Positions 52,323 to 62,527 of a DNA stretch of 64,000 nucleotides are shown one piece after another. Location: the NCBI RefSeq assembly GCF_006335145.1, contig NZ_VDMN01000001.1:1054001-1118000 (forward strand), read 5' to 3'. The notes beneath the pieces are model-generated. The model was not told the origin of the DNA, did not search any database, and worked only from the letters and a program-made list of their open reading frames with translations. The DNA comes from Aliirhizobium smilacinae (GTDB taxonomy: Bacteria; Pseudomonadota; Alphaproteobacteria; Rhizobiales; Rhizobiaceae). Made by a program: the position numbers and the translations under genes. How positions within the stretch are numbered: position 1 is the stretch's first letter; each line of letters opens with the position of its first letter.

Positions 52323-53340
52323 TGCGAACCTTGTCACCACGTGGCTTGCCGTCATCCGCTATGCGTCGCTCGACGGCTCTGGCTACTGAGGAGAGGTTGA
52401 CCTTGCGTCCGGCAACCTTTTCGATGGCGGCAATCGCGAGGTCGCTTGCGACGTAATCCGACTTGTGGCCGAGGTTTTTGACGGTGACCAGCGTCGCGCC
52501 ACGAATATCGCGCGCCAGATGCCGCGAATGGATTTCCGGAGAAACGATGCCATCCGTATCGCCAGTGATGATGACGGTGGGCGCGCTGATCCTGCGATAA
52601 CCCGGCGATGCGGTTCTCGCCCAGTCGCTGAGGGATGCGACTTCCTGCGCATTGTGGCGAAAGGCGACCGGTCGCAGCGCCTGCAGCGCGCGGGTTTTCT
52701 CGACATAGTCCGGCGGACGGCGATTGGGGGCGAAGACGCCGCGCGTGGCGCGATCGATCGCCAGCAGGCCGAGCGGCGGCACGACCAGCGTGCTGAACAG
52801 CGGCCCGGTGACCGGCGCGCTTGCCGCATCGTAATACCAGGCAACGCCGCTATCCCATGGGTAGACCGCAGGCGAGAGGAAGACGAGGCCGGAAACCATG
52901 TCGGGGTGGCGCATGGCAAGAGCCGCGGCAATCGCCCCGCCGAAGGAATGGCCGACGACGATCGCCTTCGATATGCCGCGTTTCTTCATCAGCCGGGCGA
53001 TGGCATCGGCCTGTCCGTCCGGCAGGATATTGTCTTTTCCGCCGATATCCGAATTGCCGTGGCCCGGCCGGTCGACGAAGAGAAGTTTTGCCCTGCCCTC
53101 AAGCTTTGCACGGAAGGAAAACATCGGATCGTCGAGGCTGGCGCTGGCGCCGTGGATGAACACGACCGGCGGCAGGTCCGGTTTCTTTCCGGGCTCGACC
53201 AGAATGCTGTTGAGAGAAAAGCCGCCGACATCGATGCGAACAGGAGCTTCATCATCCGCCCTTGCCTTGGGCGGGGCGATCGCAAGCGCGACCATGAGAT
53301 AGGCGATGAGCAAAACGGCAGGCAGCAGAAATTTGAGCAT
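52309..53340 (-). CDS. alpha/beta hydrolase, membrane-anchored or exported
   Basis: A 343-residue protein with a hydrophobic N-terminus (MLKFLLPAVLLIAYLMVALAIA, signal or anchor) and an alpha/beta-hydrolase fold: oxyanion-hole region VVFIHGASASLDD, nucleophile GHSFGGA, acid probably in TGDTDGIV, and histidine in NLGHKSD. Reaction unknown. It is the first gene of a two-gene unit with the DoxX-like protein. Confidence 0.87.
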   Translation of the reverse strand: MLKFLLPAVLLIAYLMVALAIAPPKARADDEAPVRIDVGGFSLNSILVEPGKKPDLPPVVFIHGASASLDDPMFSFRAKLEGRAKLLFVDRPGHGNSDIGGKDNILPDGQADAIARLMKKRGISKAIVVGHSFGGAIAAALAMRHPDMVSGLVFLSPAVYPWDSGVAWYYDAASAPVTGPLFSTLVVPPLGLLAIDRATRGVFAPNRRPPDYVEKTRALQALRPVAFRHNAQEVASLSDWARTASPGYRRISAPTVIITGDTDGIVSPEIHSRHLARDIRGATLVTVKNLGHKSDYVASDLAIAAIEKVAGRKVNLSSVARAVERRIADDGKPRGDKVRNATD

Positions 53341-53556
53341 GGTTCCTCGAAAGACTTTGCCTTGATCGGCGAGCACTCCCAACTGGATACGTATTCCGGC
53401 GCAAAATGGTTTCATCGATGGCGGATCAGAAACGCCGGGTTAAGTAAGGTTCCGGAATACCATGCAGAATTCTGAAGTTTCTTTGGTCGCCGAATGCGGA
53501 ACAAACAGGCTTCCATTCGGTTAGCCCATCACCAACCACGATGGAGGAACAGACGA

Positions 53557-53853
53557 ATGGACCATACCAATCACGTCAGGCTCGATACCGCCGAACTCAC
53601 CCCGAATATCCTTGAGGGTGCTACGATTTATGGCGCCGACGACCACAAAGTCGGCAAGGTTCACCATGTCCACGGCATCGGCCCGGCCAGTGCTGCGATC
53701 ATCGATGTCGGCGGTTTTCTCGGTATCGGCGCCAAGCCGGTCGCGGTGCCGCTGACCGACCTGCAGTTCATGCGCGACGAGGATGGCGACGTCCATGCGG
53801 TGACGAGTTGGACGAAGGATCAGCTCAAGCAGATGCCTGAACACCACCACTAA
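53557..53853 (+). CDS. PRC-barrel domain protein
   Basis: A 98-residue protein with a PRC-barrel: ILEGATIYGADDHKVGKVHHVHG, GFLGIGAKPVAVPLTDLQF and a histidine-rich end (MPEHHH). PRC-barrels bind RNA or act in the membrane photosynthetic and stress context; the role here is unknown. GGAGG at good distance defines the ATG, 21 codons inside the longest frame. Confidence 0.87.
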   Translation: MDHTNHVRLDTAELTPNILEGATIYGADDHKVGKVHHVHGIGPASAAIIDVGGFLGIGAKPVAVPLTDLQFMRDEDGDVHAVTSWTKDQLKQMPEHHH

Positions 53854-53873
53854 CTTCGTTTCCTGCCAAACTG

Positions 53874-53902
53874 AAGCCCGGCCGCAGCGCCGGGCTTTTT
53901 TT
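53874..53902 (+). terminator. Rho-independent terminator after the PRC-barrel gene
   Basis: The stem AGCCCGGC/GCCGGGCT with a short loop is followed by seven T, 20 bp beyond the stop codon. Confidence 0.9.
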
Positions 53903-53988
53903 GTGTTGTGAGCACGCATGTAACCGACAGAGCATTTGCCCATTTCTTCGAAATGCAGAACCGGTTGCCGCTTTTGCTTAAATAGTCT

Positions 53989-54414
53989 CTAGAGCAGGCC
54001 CTTTGCAGTCAAAGTCACACGCGTCGCCGCGTTGAGGTCGAACGTGTTGAATTCGCCGGGGCGCACCCAGGCGTAATCTCCGAACTCGTCATTGATGGCG
54101 ATGTCCCGATTGGTCGAGCGGCAATCGAAGATGAGGTAGATCATGTAGATCTCCTCCGTCGAGCCATCCGGATAGGTCTTGGTCCTGACATCGTCGCGAA
54201 AGGTCCATGGCGTGATTTCGGCAATCTTCAGCCCCTCACCCAGTTCCTCGCGAATTTCACGCCGGAGCGCCTCCTCGATCTTTTCTCCGACCTCCATGCC
54301 GCCGCCTGAAAGCGCCCACTGGCCGGGAAATACGCCCCGGTCCGAAGGCATCTTGCAGAGCAGATAGGCGCCATCGTTTTCGATCAACGGGCAGACGATA
54401 ATCCGTTGCCTCAT
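53989..54414 (-). CDS. nudI: NUDIX hydrolase, NudI-like nucleoside triphosphatase
   Basis: A 141-residue NUDIX protein. The box is [23 protein letters not shown], the N-terminus [38 protein letters not shown] is that of NudI, which hydrolyses pyrimidine nucleoside triphosphates such as dUTP and dTTP. It follows copZ, 28 bp downstream on the same strand. Confidence 0.85.
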   Translation of the reverse strand: MRQRIIVCPLIENDGAYLLCKMPSDRGVFPGQWALSGGGMEVGEKIEEALRREIREELGEGLKIAEITPWTFRDDVRTKTYPDGSTEEIYMIYLIFDCRSTNRDIAINDEFGDYAWVRPGEFNTFDLNAATRVTLTAKGLL

Positions 54415-54442
54415 AAGGCCGTCCTCTCTTTTAAAATGCGGC

Positions 54443-54643
54443 TCAGACGACGACCGCTTCGGGCGAATATCCTGCCTCGCGAATTGCTTCCTCCGCCGTA
54501 TCCTTGTCACCCTCTACCGTAACCCTGCGGGAGGGGAGGTCGACGGTGACGGCAGCGCCGGGAAGCGCTTCGGCCAGAGCTGTCCGAACGGTCTTTTCGC
54601 AATGGCCGCAGGTCATGTCGGATACGGTAAAAACGGCGATCAT
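54443..54643 (-). CDS. copZ: copper chaperone CopZ-like heavy-metal-associated protein
   Basis: A 66-residue HMA-domain protein with the metal site [10 protein letters not shown]. It would carry Cu(I) to the CopA ATPase encoded upstream. It is the last gene of the copA-cueR-copZ set, with a 55-bp gap after cueR. Confidence 0.88.
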   Translation of the reverse strand: MIAVFTVSDMTCGHCEKTVRTALAEALPGAAVTVDLPSRRVTVEGDKDTAEEAIREAGYSPEAVVV

Positions 54644-54698
54644 CTCAAAAACTCCATGGCTTGTTATGATGGTTATGCGTGATGGCTAAGGGTTCTGA

Positions 54699-55097
54699 CT
54701 ATGCGACGTTTTCGCCAGCCAAATCATCGAGGATCGGGCAATCCGGCCGATGGTCGCCGCCGCAGCAATGGCTAAGATGTTTCAGGGTTTTCACCATGCT
54801 TTGCATTTCGGCGATGCGACGCTCAAGGTCGTTGATATGGGTGGTGGCGACTTCCTTGACGGCAGCGCTCGTGCGGCTCTTGTCCTGCCAGAGTTTCAGC
54901 AGAGTCTCGGTTTCTTCCAGCGAAAAACCGAGCGACCGCGCCCGCTTGATGAAGCGCAGCACATGCACTTCTTCCGGGCCGTAAAGCCGGTAATTGCTTT
55001 CGGTGCGACCCTTGGGCGCAATCAGGCCGATCTGCTCGTAATAACGGATCATCTTTGCCGATACGCCGGATGCGCTCGAAGCTTCGCCGATATTCAT
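54699..55097 (-). CDS. cueR: copper-responsive MerR regulator CueR
   Basis: A 132-residue MerR-family protein. The helix-turn-helix is [26 protein letters not shown], and the C-terminal metal-binding loop is [14 protein letters not shown], with the two conserved cysteines of CueR/HmrR. In Rhizobium, HmrR activates actP/copA. It overlaps the copA stop by 4 nt. Confidence 0.92.
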   Translation of the reverse strand: MNIGEASSASGVSAKMIRYYEQIGLIAPKGRTESNYRLYGPEEVHVLRFIKRARSLGFSLEETETLLKLWQDKSRTSAAVKEVATTHINDLERRIAEMQSMVKTLKHLSHCCGGDHRPDCPILDDLAGENVA

Positions 55098-57604
55098 ACC
55101 GTATCCTCCACCTTAAAGGTTTTCAGCCGCAGCGCATTGCCGAGCACGAAGACGCTCGACAGCGCCATGGCGCCGGCACCGATCATCGGCGACAGCGTGA
55201 GACCGAAGGCTGAATAAAGCGCGCCGGCGGCAACCGGGATCAGCGCCACGTTGTAACCGAAAGCCCAGAACAGGTTCTGGCGGATGTTTTTCATCGTCGC
55301 ACGGCTGACGGCAATCGCCGAGACGACGCCGGTGAGTTCACCGCCGACCAGCACCACATCGGCGCTTTCGATCGCCACATCCGTACCGGTGCCGATGGCA
55401 ATGCCGATATCGGCCTCGGCCAATGCGGGGGCATCGTTGATGCCGTCACCGACAAAGGCGAGTTTGCGGCCGTCGGCGCGCAGGTTGTGGATCGCCTGAA
55501 CCTTGCCCTCCGGCAGGACTTCGGCGACGACCTTTTCGATGCCGACCTGTCGGGCGATGGCGTCGGCCGTGCGACGGTTGTCGCCGGTGACCATGACGAC
55601 CTCGATGCCCATCGATTGCAAGGCGCTGATGGCCTTGACGCTTGACAGTTTCAGCGGGTCGGCGACGGCGATGATGGCGGCGAGTTTTCCATCGATAGCG
55701 GCATAAAGCGGCGTCTTGCCCTCGTCACCAAGACGTTTTGCATCGTCGGCAAAGGTCCCGACCGAAGCGCCGAGTTTTTGCATGTAACGGTCGGCGCCGA
55801 CGGCGACCTCCCTGCCCCCCACAAGCGCGCGGATGCCGAAACCGGTGACAGACGTGAAGTCTTCTACACCTGCAGCTTCAAGCCCTCTCGCCTTGGCGGC
55901 CTTGACGATGGCATCGGCAATCGGGTGCTCGGAGCGGGCCTCGACGGCGGCGACCAGCGCGAGAATTTCGGCTTCGTCGAACCCTTCGGCGACAATGAAA
56001 TCGGTGAGTTCCGGCCGGCCTCTGGTGATGGTGCCGGTCTTGTCGACGACGACGGTCGATACATTCTGCAGACCTTGCAGCGCATCGCCCTTACGAAACA
56101 GCACGCCAAGCTCGGCGGCGCGGCCGCCGCCGACGACGATCGAAACCGGCACGGCGAGCCCCATGGCGCAGGGGCAGGCAATGATGAGCACGGCGACCGC
56201 CGCGATCAGGGCATGGGTGATCTTCGGGTCCGGGCCGACGATGTACCAGACGGCGAATGTGACGATGGCAAGTGCTATGACCGCAGGCACGAACCAGGCG
56301 GTCACCCGGTCGACCAGTGCCTGGATCGGCAGTTTGGCGCCCTGCGCCTGCTCGACCATGCGGATGATGCTGGCGAGCATCGTGTCGCGGCCGACCTTTT
56401 CGGCTTTGAAGCGCAGCGTGCCTGTGGTGTTGACCGTGCCGCCGATGACGGTGGCGCCGGCAGATTTCGACACCGGGATCGGTTCGCCGGAAATCATCGA
56501 TTCATCGATATTGGACTGGCCGTCGAGCACGGTGCCGTCGACGGGGATACGTTCGCCCGGACGGAGGACGACGATATCGCCGGGAACGACCTCTGCCGTC
56601 GCGATATCGATCTCGTGTCCGTCGCGTTCGACGCGGGCGGTTTTTGCCTGCAGATGGCCAAGCTTTTCGATGGCCGCACCGGTGCGGCCGGTGGCGCGGG
56701 CTTCCATCAGCCGGCCGAAGAGGATGAGCGTGACGATGACGGTGGCGGCTTCGTAATAGACGTAGCGGGCAGCCTCGGGTAGCAGGTCGGGCGCGAATGT
56801 GGTGACCAGCGAATAGCCGTAAGCGGCAGCCACGCCGACGGCGACCAACGAGTTCATTTCAGGATGGCCACGGAAAAGCGCGGGCAGACCCTTTTTGAAG
56901 AAGCGCAGGCCGGGCCAGAAGATCACTGCGGTCGCCAGCACGAAATACAGATAGTAGAGATTCTGCGTGTCGATGACGCCCATCAGCCAGTGGTGGAACG
57001 GCTCATAGGCATGGCCGGTCATTTCAAGCACGAAAAGCGGCAGGGTGAGGATGAAGGCGATCGCCAGCTCGCGCTTCAGGGCCGCCTCTTCGCCGTGGTG
57101 CATGTGAGCGTGGTCGTGGGCGGTCTGAGACGTGTGATGGTGGTGAGCGTGGTCTGCGGCGTTGCCCCTCATCCGGCTGCCGCCACCTTCTCCCCATTCT
57201 AACGGGGAGAAGGGATATGCCGCACCGTCTTCATCCACCGCGCCCCTGCTTGGCCCACGTCCCCTCTCCCCGTTCACCGGGAGAGGGTTAGGGTGAGGGG
57301 CAGCCTCCGGCGGATCGGTTGTCAGCACCCTTCCCGCCTCGCGCAGCGCATGCGCCATCGCGCCGGCCGGCACCTCATAGCCAAGCTTGTGGATCGCCTT
57401 TTCCAGCGCCTGCGGATCGAACCCCTCGCCCGTCTCGACAGTGAGTTTCTTCGTGGCGAAATTGACGGCGCTCGTCTTGACGCCCGGCAGTTTGGCAGCG
57501 CCGGTCTCGACCCGGCGCACGCAGGAGGCGCAGGTCATGCCCTCGACGGGAATGGTCAGCGGCTCGGTGTTGCCGGAAGTGTTGTGTCCAACGTGCTGGT
57601 TCAT
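55094..57604 (-). CDS. copA: copper-exporting P1B-type ATPase CopA (ActP)
   Basis: An 836-residue P1B-1 ATPase: an HMA domain (GMTCASC), a His-rich cytoplasmic linker ([19 protein letters not shown]), eight membrane helices with the copper-path motif ACPCAMG, the phosphorylation motif DKTGT, the HP motif SEHPIA and the hinge [10 protein letters not shown]. It pumps Cu(I) to the periplasm. Residues about 101-148, between the HMA and the His-rich segment, are encoded by a palindromic repeat element (next entry). Control is by CueR from the promoter palindrome upstream, which also favours the ATG at MNQHVGHN over longer starts that would place the promoter inside the gene. Confidence 0.93.
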   Translation of the reverse strand: MNQHVGHNTSGNTEPLTIPVEGMTCASCVRRVETGAAKLPGVKTSAVNFATKKLTVETGEGFDPQALEKAIHKLGYEVPAGAMAHALREAGRVLTTDPPEAAPHPNPLPVNGERGRGPSRGAVDEDGAAYPFSPLEWGEGGGSRMRGNAADHAHHHHTSQTAHDHAHMHHGEEAALKRELAIAFILTLPLFVLEMTGHAYEPFHHWLMGVIDTQNLYYLYFVLATAVIFWPGLRFFKKGLPALFRGHPEMNSLVAVGVAAAYGYSLVTTFAPDLLPEAARYVYYEAATVIVTLILFGRLMEARATGRTGAAIEKLGHLQAKTARVERDGHEIDIATAEVVPGDIVVLRPGERIPVDGTVLDGQSNIDESMISGEPIPVSKSAGATVIGGTVNTTGTLRFKAEKVGRDTMLASIIRMVEQAQGAKLPIQALVDRVTAWFVPAVIALAIVTFAVWYIVGPDPKITHALIAAVAVLIIACPCAMGLAVPVSIVVGGGRAAELGVLFRKGDALQGLQNVSTVVVDKTGTITRGRPELTDFIVAEGFDEAEILALVAAVEARSEHPIADAIVKAAKARGLEAAGVEDFTSVTGFGIRALVGGREVAVGADRYMQKLGASVGTFADDAKRLGDEGKTPLYAAIDGKLAAIIAVADPLKLSSVKAISALQSMGIEVVMVTGDNRRTADAIARQVGIEKVVAEVLPEGKVQAIHNLRADGRKLAFVGDGINDAPALAEADIGIAIGTGTDVAIESADVVLVGGELTGVVSAIAVSRATMKNIRQNLFWAFGYNVALIPVAAGALYSAFGLTLSPMIGAGAMALSSVFVLGNALRLKTFKVEDTV
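57163..57302. repeat. palindromic repeat element inserted in frame in copA
   Basis: Outer 9-bp inverted repeats TGCCCCTCA/TGAGGGGCA bound a 140-bp element with two inner hairpins, CCTTCTCCCC/GGGGAGAAGG and CCTCTCCCCG/CGGGAGAGG. The translated part begins APHPNPLP and ends [10 protein letters not shown], a residue pattern often seen where alphaproteobacterial intergenic repeats are read as protein. It shares C-rich and G-rich hairpin sequences with the elements near 32500 and 35800. Confidence 0.8.
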
Positions 57605-57627
57605 GAGATGCGATCCTTTCGCATCCG

Positions 57628-57658
57628 CATGTAAGGCTTCCCATGATGGGAAGGTCAA
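57628..57658 (-). promoter_or_regulatory. CueR-controlled promoter of copA
   Basis: CTTCCCATGATGGGAAG (57637-57653) is a perfect 17-bp palindrome of the CueR type. On the minus strand it lies in a 19-bp spacer between the -35 element TTGACC and a -10-like TACATG, the overlong spacing that MerR-family activators correct. It lies just upstream of the chosen copA start. Confidence 0.85.
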
Positions 57659-57710
57659 GGACATGAGGAAATAATTCCGCAGCGGCGAAAACGCACAGGG
57701 AGGATCAGGC

Positions 57711-58817
57711 CTAACGTCCGCCTGGCCCCATGCCCGGCGCATTCAGGCCGGAGAGAAGCAGAACGAGTTCGGCCTGCCGTGTCGTGCCGGTTTTCTGCAT
57801 GATGCGCTTCAGGTGCGAGCGCGCCGTTTCCAGCGAGATGTTGAGCGAAGCGGCGACCATTTCCGGCGTATGCGCCATGGCGATGCCGCGCGCTACCTTG
57901 GCTTCCGCCGGCGTCAGATCGAAGAGACCGCAGAGAACCCGCATATCCGGCGGGCCCACCTGCCCGACCTGGGTAACGGCGAGCACGGCCATGGAGCGGG
58001 AGAAGATGTCGCGTGCGGCGCGGCGGATCGGCAGAAGATGGAGGATCAGCGGCGGCAGTTCATCGCGCGAAAGAATGGGCACCGACTGCACGGTCGGTAC
58101 GGCCTGCGCCTTGTAGCGTTCGATCGCTTCGTCCAGCAGCGCGCGGGCGCCCGCTCCTTCGAGGATCAGCCGGTCGCCGGCACCGGTGCGAATCCGCGGC
58201 GCAAGCGCTTCCAGTTCCTCGTTCATCAGGATCGCCTGACCACCATCGCCGATCACGGCTGCGGGAAGGCCGAGCATCGAGAGCGTATCGGTCATCGACC
58301 GCGCCTCGGTAAAGGCAAGCCGCGACGACATATAGGCGGCCCGCGCCAGATCCGGCTTCAGCGCATTCAGCCTGGCGATATCCTCATGCGAGAAGTTGTC
58401 GAGGTGCCTGGCCTTGAGCAGGGCAATGATGATCGTATGCCCTGTCGGTTCCTGAAAACCGTAACCGGCCTCCCACTGCATGCCGGCCGGCTGGATGAAT
58501 TCCTTGAGAATGACGTCCTGTTCCAGCTCTTCCGGCGTCAGGAAGTCGATATCGCGACAGAAGGAGAACGGAAACTTCTCCATCGCCTTCTGCGGCCGGA
58601 TGTTCTTGAAACGGAGTTCGCTTTTTGCAAATTGCTCATAGACACCGGCGATATTGGGTGTGGCAACGTAACGGTGGGTGCCCTCGGCATCGAAGGTGAA
58701 GATCGCAGCGGTGGTGGAACCTGCCTCAACCGCCAACTGCTCGCAAGTCTGCGTCCACAACTCGGGAACGAGTGCGGCCTCGTAAAGGCGATCTGCCAAA
58801 GTGCTTTGAGCATACAT
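57711..58817 (-). CDS. LuxR-type helix-turn-helix regulator
   Basis: A 368-residue protein with a C-terminal LuxR HTH ([57 protein letters not shown]) and a long N-terminal region without the autoinducer-binding signature, probably PAS/GAF-like ([20 protein letters not shown]). The signal it senses is unknown. It lies upstream of copA but is separated from it by the CueR promoter, so it is unlikely to be in the copper operon. Confidence 0.83.
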   Translation of the reverse strand: MYAQSTLADRLYEAALVPELWTQTCEQLAVEAGSTTAAIFTFDAEGTHRYVATPNIAGVYEQFAKSELRFKNIRPQKAMEKFPFSFCRDIDFLTPEELEQDVILKEFIQPAGMQWEAGYGFQEPTGHTIIIALLKARHLDNFSHEDIARLNALKPDLARAAYMSSRLAFTEARSMTDTLSMLGLPAAVIGDGGQAILMNEELEALAPRIRTGAGDRLILEGAGARALLDEAIERYKAQAVPTVQSVPILSRDELPPLILHLLPIRRAARDIFSRSMAVLAVTQVGQVGPPDMRVLCGLFDLTPAEAKVARGIAMAHTPEMVAASLNISLETARSHLKRIMQKTGTTRQAELVLLLSGLNAPGMGPGGR

Positions 58818-58982
58818 CAGGTGAAATCACGCTTTTCGACAGTTGCAACGATACATATCGATGCATCATTAGACAATATATGCGTCAAACAACATAGAAG
58901 AACGCCAGTTTAGTCGTCGAAAAAGCTTCGTACGGTATCGTACACCCGCAACGGAAACCTGTGCTTTATCTCGATTTAACGC

Positions 58983-59453
58983 TCAGCCTCCGCGCTCGCC
59001 ACCCACATGCAGCGGCCAGCTGACGACATAGTCTTCGAAGTCGTCGACATCGACCTCCGTCTCGCTGACGGTGCGGCCGCGTGCCGAAATGCCTGCCTGA
59101 TGCACTGTCTCGGGATCGCCGGAAACGAGCGGATGCCACCAGTAAAGATCCACACCTTCGCGCACGAGGCGATATCCGCAGGTCGGCGGCAGCCAGTGGA
59201 TCTCGCGCACTTCCTGCGGCGTCAGCTGGATGCAGTCGGGCACGGTCTTCTGCCTGTTGGGATAGTCGCTGCATCGACAGCTCGTCCCGTCCAGAAGCCG
59301 ACAGGCAACGGAGGTGAAGACCACGTCGCCCGTGTCCCAGTCCTCCAGCTTGTTGAGACAACAGAGGCCACAGCCGTCGCACAGGCTTTCCCATTCGCCC
59401 TGACTCATCTCGTCGAGGGACTTCAGTTTCCAGAAAGGTACGTCGTTCATCAT
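58983..59453 (-). CDS. YcgN (UPF0260) cysteine cluster protein
   Basis: A 156-residue protein with the signature [29 protein letters not shown] and downstream cysteines [27 protein letters not shown], then [27 protein letters not shown] metal-binding family of unknown function, distinct from the YkgJ-type protein earlier in the window. The start [16 protein letters not shown] matches the family. Confidence 0.88.
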   Translation of the reverse strand: MMNDVPFWKLKSLDEMSQGEWESLCDGCGLCCLNKLEDWDTGDVVFTSVACRLLDGTSCRCSDYPNRQKTVPDCIQLTPQEVREIHWLPPTCGYRLVREGVDLYWWHPLVSGDPETVHQAGISARGRTVSETEVDVDDFEDYVVSWPLHVGGERGG

Positions 59454-59643
59454 CACTTTTGCGGCAGGAAGAAACAAATCGTGCGGGCCGCCCTTTGCGT
59501 GTTGCGATTTTGCAATCGCGCGTCAACCAATTGTCAGCTAATGCTGATTAACCGTGGCCGGCTTATGCTCTTGATCGTTGTCAGGGGCTACGTCAAGCCA
59601 AACGCAAAAGCTAAAATAACGGCATTGCGGACGGGAGGATAGA

Positions 59644-61896
59644 TTGCAGGACGAACCCAGAGATCCAGAGGGACGGCCGCGCAAGGCGCGCCATATCCTG
59701 CTGCGTATCGACAGCTGGATCGATTCGACCGTCTGGAACCTCGGCTTCAAGCTCACCGAAATCTGGGAAGAGATCACCATTTTCTTCCGCCGTTTTCGCG
59801 TGCGCGGCTGGAAAAAGCTCGCCTTCGAAGCCGCCGGTGAAGCGATGACGCTCGGCACGGCCGGTTCCGTTGTGCTGCTGGCACTCGCCCTTCCCGCTTT
59901 CGAAGAAACCAAGGAAGACTGGAGAAACCGCGGCGATTTCGCCGTCACCTTCCTCGACCGTTACGGCAATGTCGTCGGCCATCGCGGCATCATCCATGAG
60001 GATTCCGTGCCGATCGACGAGCTGCCGGATCACCTGATCAAGGCGGTCCTGGCGACGGAGGACCGGCGTTTCTTCGATCATTACGGCATCGACTTCATCG
60101 GATTGGGCCGGGCGCTTTCCGAAAACGCCAAGGCGGGCGGCGTGGTGCAGGGCGGCTCGACGCTGACCCAGCAGCTGGCGAAAAACCTGTTCCTGACCAA
60201 CGAGCGTTCGCTCGAGCGCAAGATCAAGGAAGCCTTTCTGGCGGTCTGGCTGGAAGCCAACCTGTCGAAGAAGGAAATCCTCTCGCTCTATCTCGACCGC
60301 GCCTATATGGGCGGCGGCACATTCGGTGCGGCGGCGGCTTCGCAATTCTATTTCGGCAAGAACATTACCGATGTCAGCCTGGCGGAAAGCGCCATGCTGG
60401 CCGGCCTGTTCAAGGCGCCGGCGAAATATGCCCCTCACGTCAACCTGCCGGCGGCCCGCGCCCGCGCCAACGACGTTCTTTCCAATCTGGTGCAGAGCGG
60501 CATGATGTCGGAGGGTCAGGTAATCGGCGCAAGGCGCAACCCGGCAACCGCGATCGACCGCGCCGACGTGAAGGCGCCCGACTATTTCCTCGATTGGGCT
60601 TTCGACGAAGTGCAGCGGCTGGCGAAGGACGGCAAGATCAGAGAGCATTCCGTCGTGGTGCGCACCACGGTCGACATGGGCCTGCAGCAGGCGGCAGATG
60701 CTGCGATGGAATCGAGCCTGCGTGAATTCGGCGAGGGCTACAAGGTCAAGCAGGGTGCGATGGCGATGATCGAGAACGGCGGTGCCGTTCGCGCCATGGT
60801 CGGCGGCCGGGACTATGGCGAAAGCCAGTTCAACCGTGCCAGCAAGGCGCTGCGCCAGCCGGGTTCGTCGTTCAAGCTGTTTACCTATTCGGCCGCGATG
60901 GAACACGGCATGACACCGGAGACGACGATTTCCGATGCGCCGATCACCTGGCGCGGCTGGTCGCCGCAGAATTACGGCCGATCCTACAAGGGCAAGGTGA
61001 CGCTGCTCACCGCCATGTCGCAATCCTTGAACACTGTGCCGGTACGGCTGGCGAAGGATGTGCTCGGCACGAAGGTGATCGTCGACACCGCCAAGGCATT
61101 CGGCGTCGAGACACCGCTGCGCATGGACAAGACGATCCCGCTCGGTACGTCGGAAGTGACCGTGCTCGACCAGGCAACAGCCTATGCGGTGATGCCGGCC
61201 GGCGGCATGCAATCACGCCGCCACGGGATCGAGCAGGTTCTGGGTTACGGCGGCGAGGTTCTCTACGATTTCAACCGCGATGAAGCACCTGCTACCCGCG
61301 TTTTGTCTGAAAAGGCGACGTCGTCGATGAACCGCATCCTGACACAGATCCCGGTGATCGGCACGGCAAAGCGCGCAGCGCTTGACGGCGGCATCGTCAC
61401 CGGCGGCAAGACCGGCACCTCGCAAAGCTATCGCGACGCCTGGTTCATCGGCTTTACCGGCAACTATACGACAGCCGTCTGGTTCGGTAACGATGACTTC
61501 ACCTCGATGAACAACATGACCGGCGGCGCACTGCCGGCGATGACGTTCAAGAAGCTGATGGACTATGCGCATCAGGGCGTCGAACTGCGCCCCATTCCCG
61601 GCATCGAAAACCCTCTTCCCACCGGCAACCATAAAAAGGGCGATGCGGTGGCGAAGGCACAGCAAGAGGATCCGGCACTGGTGGCATTGCAACGGCCACG
61701 ATCTCTGTCAGGCGAATCGACGCGCGTGCTGAAGCAGTTGGCGCTGACGTTGAAGGCAGCTCCGCCGCTGGTGGCCGGCGTGGAAAAGGTTGCCGAAGCG
61801 ACAAGAGCGGCGGCCGGCCGGCGTCAGGGTTCGAACGACGACTTGCGCAAGGGCACGGCGGTGATAAGCCCGGTCGTGACGAATTCGGTGCCATGA
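59644..61896 (+). CDS. class A penicillin-binding protein (transglycosylase/transpeptidase)
   Basis: A 750-residue bifunctional peptidoglycan synthase. There is a cytoplasmic N-terminus and one membrane segment (LGTAGSVVLLALALPAF). The GT51 domain carries the catalytic glutamate in ATEDRRFFDHYGID, then GGSTLTQQLAKNLFL and KIKEAFLAVWLE. The transpeptidase domain has the SxxK motif in PGSSFKLFTYSAAME, SQSLNTVP (SxN) and KTGTSQSYRDAWF. The start codon is TTG after GGGAGGATAGA, with no ATG nearby. Intact. Confidence 0.92.
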   Translation: MQDEPRDPEGRPRKARHILLRIDSWIDSTVWNLGFKLTEIWEEITIFFRRFRVRGWKKLAFEAAGEAMTLGTAGSVVLLALALPAFEETKEDWRNRGDFAVTFLDRYGNVVGHRGIIHEDSVPIDELPDHLIKAVLATEDRRFFDHYGIDFIGLGRALSENAKAGGVVQGGSTLTQQLAKNLFLTNERSLERKIKEAFLAVWLEANLSKKEILSLYLDRAYMGGGTFGAAAASQFYFGKNITDVSLAESAMLAGLFKAPAKYAPHVNLPAARARANDVLSNLVQSGMMSEGQVIGARRNPATAIDRADVKAPDYFLDWAFDEVQRLAKDGKIREHSVVVRTTVDMGLQQAADAAMESSLREFGEGYKVKQGAMAMIENGGAVRAMVGGRDYGESQFNRASKALRQPGSSFKLFTYSAAMEHGMTPETTISDAPITWRGWSPQNYGRSYKGKVTLLTAMSQSLNTVPVRLAKDVLGTKVIVDTAKAFGVETPLRMDKTIPLGTSEVTVLDQATAYAVMPAGGMQSRRHGIEQVLGYGGEVLYDFNRDEAPATRVLSEKATSSMNRILTQIPVIGTAKRAALDGGIVTGGKTGTSQSYRDAWFIGFTGNYTTAVWFGNDDFTSMNNMTGGALPAMTFKKLMDYAHQGVELRPIPGIENPLPTGNHKKGDAVAKAQQEDPALVALQRPRSLSGESTRVLKQLALTLKAAPPLVAGVEKVAEATRAAAGRRQGSNDDLRKGTAVISPVVTNSVP

Positions 61897-61911
61897 TTGT
61901 TCGGCGGTACA

Positions 61912-62232
61912 TCAGGCCGCCCGCGGTTCAATCCTGTCGAGTTCGTCTCCCAGCTCGCGACGACGCTGCATGAGGTCGTAATCGGCCTGCAAACCGAGAA
62001 AAAAGCCTTCCGAAAGCCCGAAATAGCGGGCAAGCCTTAAATCCGTATCGGCCGAGACCGAACGCTTTCCGAGAACGATTTCATTGATGCGTCTCGGGGG
62101 AACAACGATGGATCGTGCAAGCTCGTTCTGACTGAGTGCCATTGGCTTAAGGAACTCCTCAAGCAGAATTTCGCCGGGATGCGGGTTGGGCAGCCACTCG
62201 GTTTCAGTCGTGGTAATCGACGATTTCAACAT
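61912..62232 (-). CDS. higA: HigA-type antitoxin (XRE family)
   Basis: A 106-residue HigA protein: NPHPGEILLEEFLKPMALSQNELARSIVVPPRRINEIVLGKRSVSADTDLRLARYFGLSEGFFLGLQ, an XRE helix-turn-helix of the VapI/HigA group. It neutralises HigB and represses the operon. Its start lies 29 bp before the higB stop, a typical HigBA overlap. Order toxin first, antitoxin second. Confidence 0.92.
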   Translation of the reverse strand: MLKSSITTTETEWLPNPHPGEILLEEFLKPMALSQNELARSIVVPPRRINEIVLGKRSVSADTDLRLARYFGLSEGFFLGLQADYDLMQRRRELGDELDRIEPRAA

Positions 62233-62488
62233 CGGCAGGCCCTCCTTCGGTCCAGACAAAACAGATACGCTTCTGATCGTTGATGCGGATTGAGAAACGG
62301 CCGGCAAGATCGCCCTTCAACGCTTCCAAACGGTTTCCGGGCGGCACACGCAGATCACCCAATTCACGTGCCTGATTGAGTAGACGCAGCTTTCTCAGCG
62401 CAACAGCCTGAATATCCGGTGGCAGTTTGCGGCTCCTGAGACCCCACCAGATCCGTTCCGTTTCTCGATCCGCAAAATCCCTGATCAT
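62204..62488 (-). CDS. higB: HigB/RelE-type toxin
   Basis: A 94-residue RelE/ParE-superfamily mRNA interferase: MIRDFADRETERIWWGLRSRKLPPDIQAVALRKLRLLNQA and SIRINDQKRICFVWTEGGPADVEIVDYHD (typical KiaA/HigB end). Cuts mRNA on translating ribosomes. The ATG gives the family start. It is preceded by the palindrome at 62497-62517. Confidence 0.92.
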   Translation of the reverse strand: MIRDFADRETERIWWGLRSRKLPPDIQAVALRKLRLLNQARELGDLRVPPGNRLEALKGDLAGRFSIRINDQKRICFVWTEGGPADVEIVDYHD

Positions 62489-62496
62489 GGCTGCTA

Positions 62497-62517
62497 CTAT
62501 AACGCACTGCGTTATAG
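62497..62517. promoter_or_regulatory. HigBA operator palindrome
   Basis: A 21-bp perfect inverted repeat (CTATAACGCA, one central base, TGCGTTATAG) lies 8 bp upstream of the higB start, the expected place for autoregulation by HigA. Confidence 0.85.
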
Positions 62518-62527
62518 ATAACAATGT

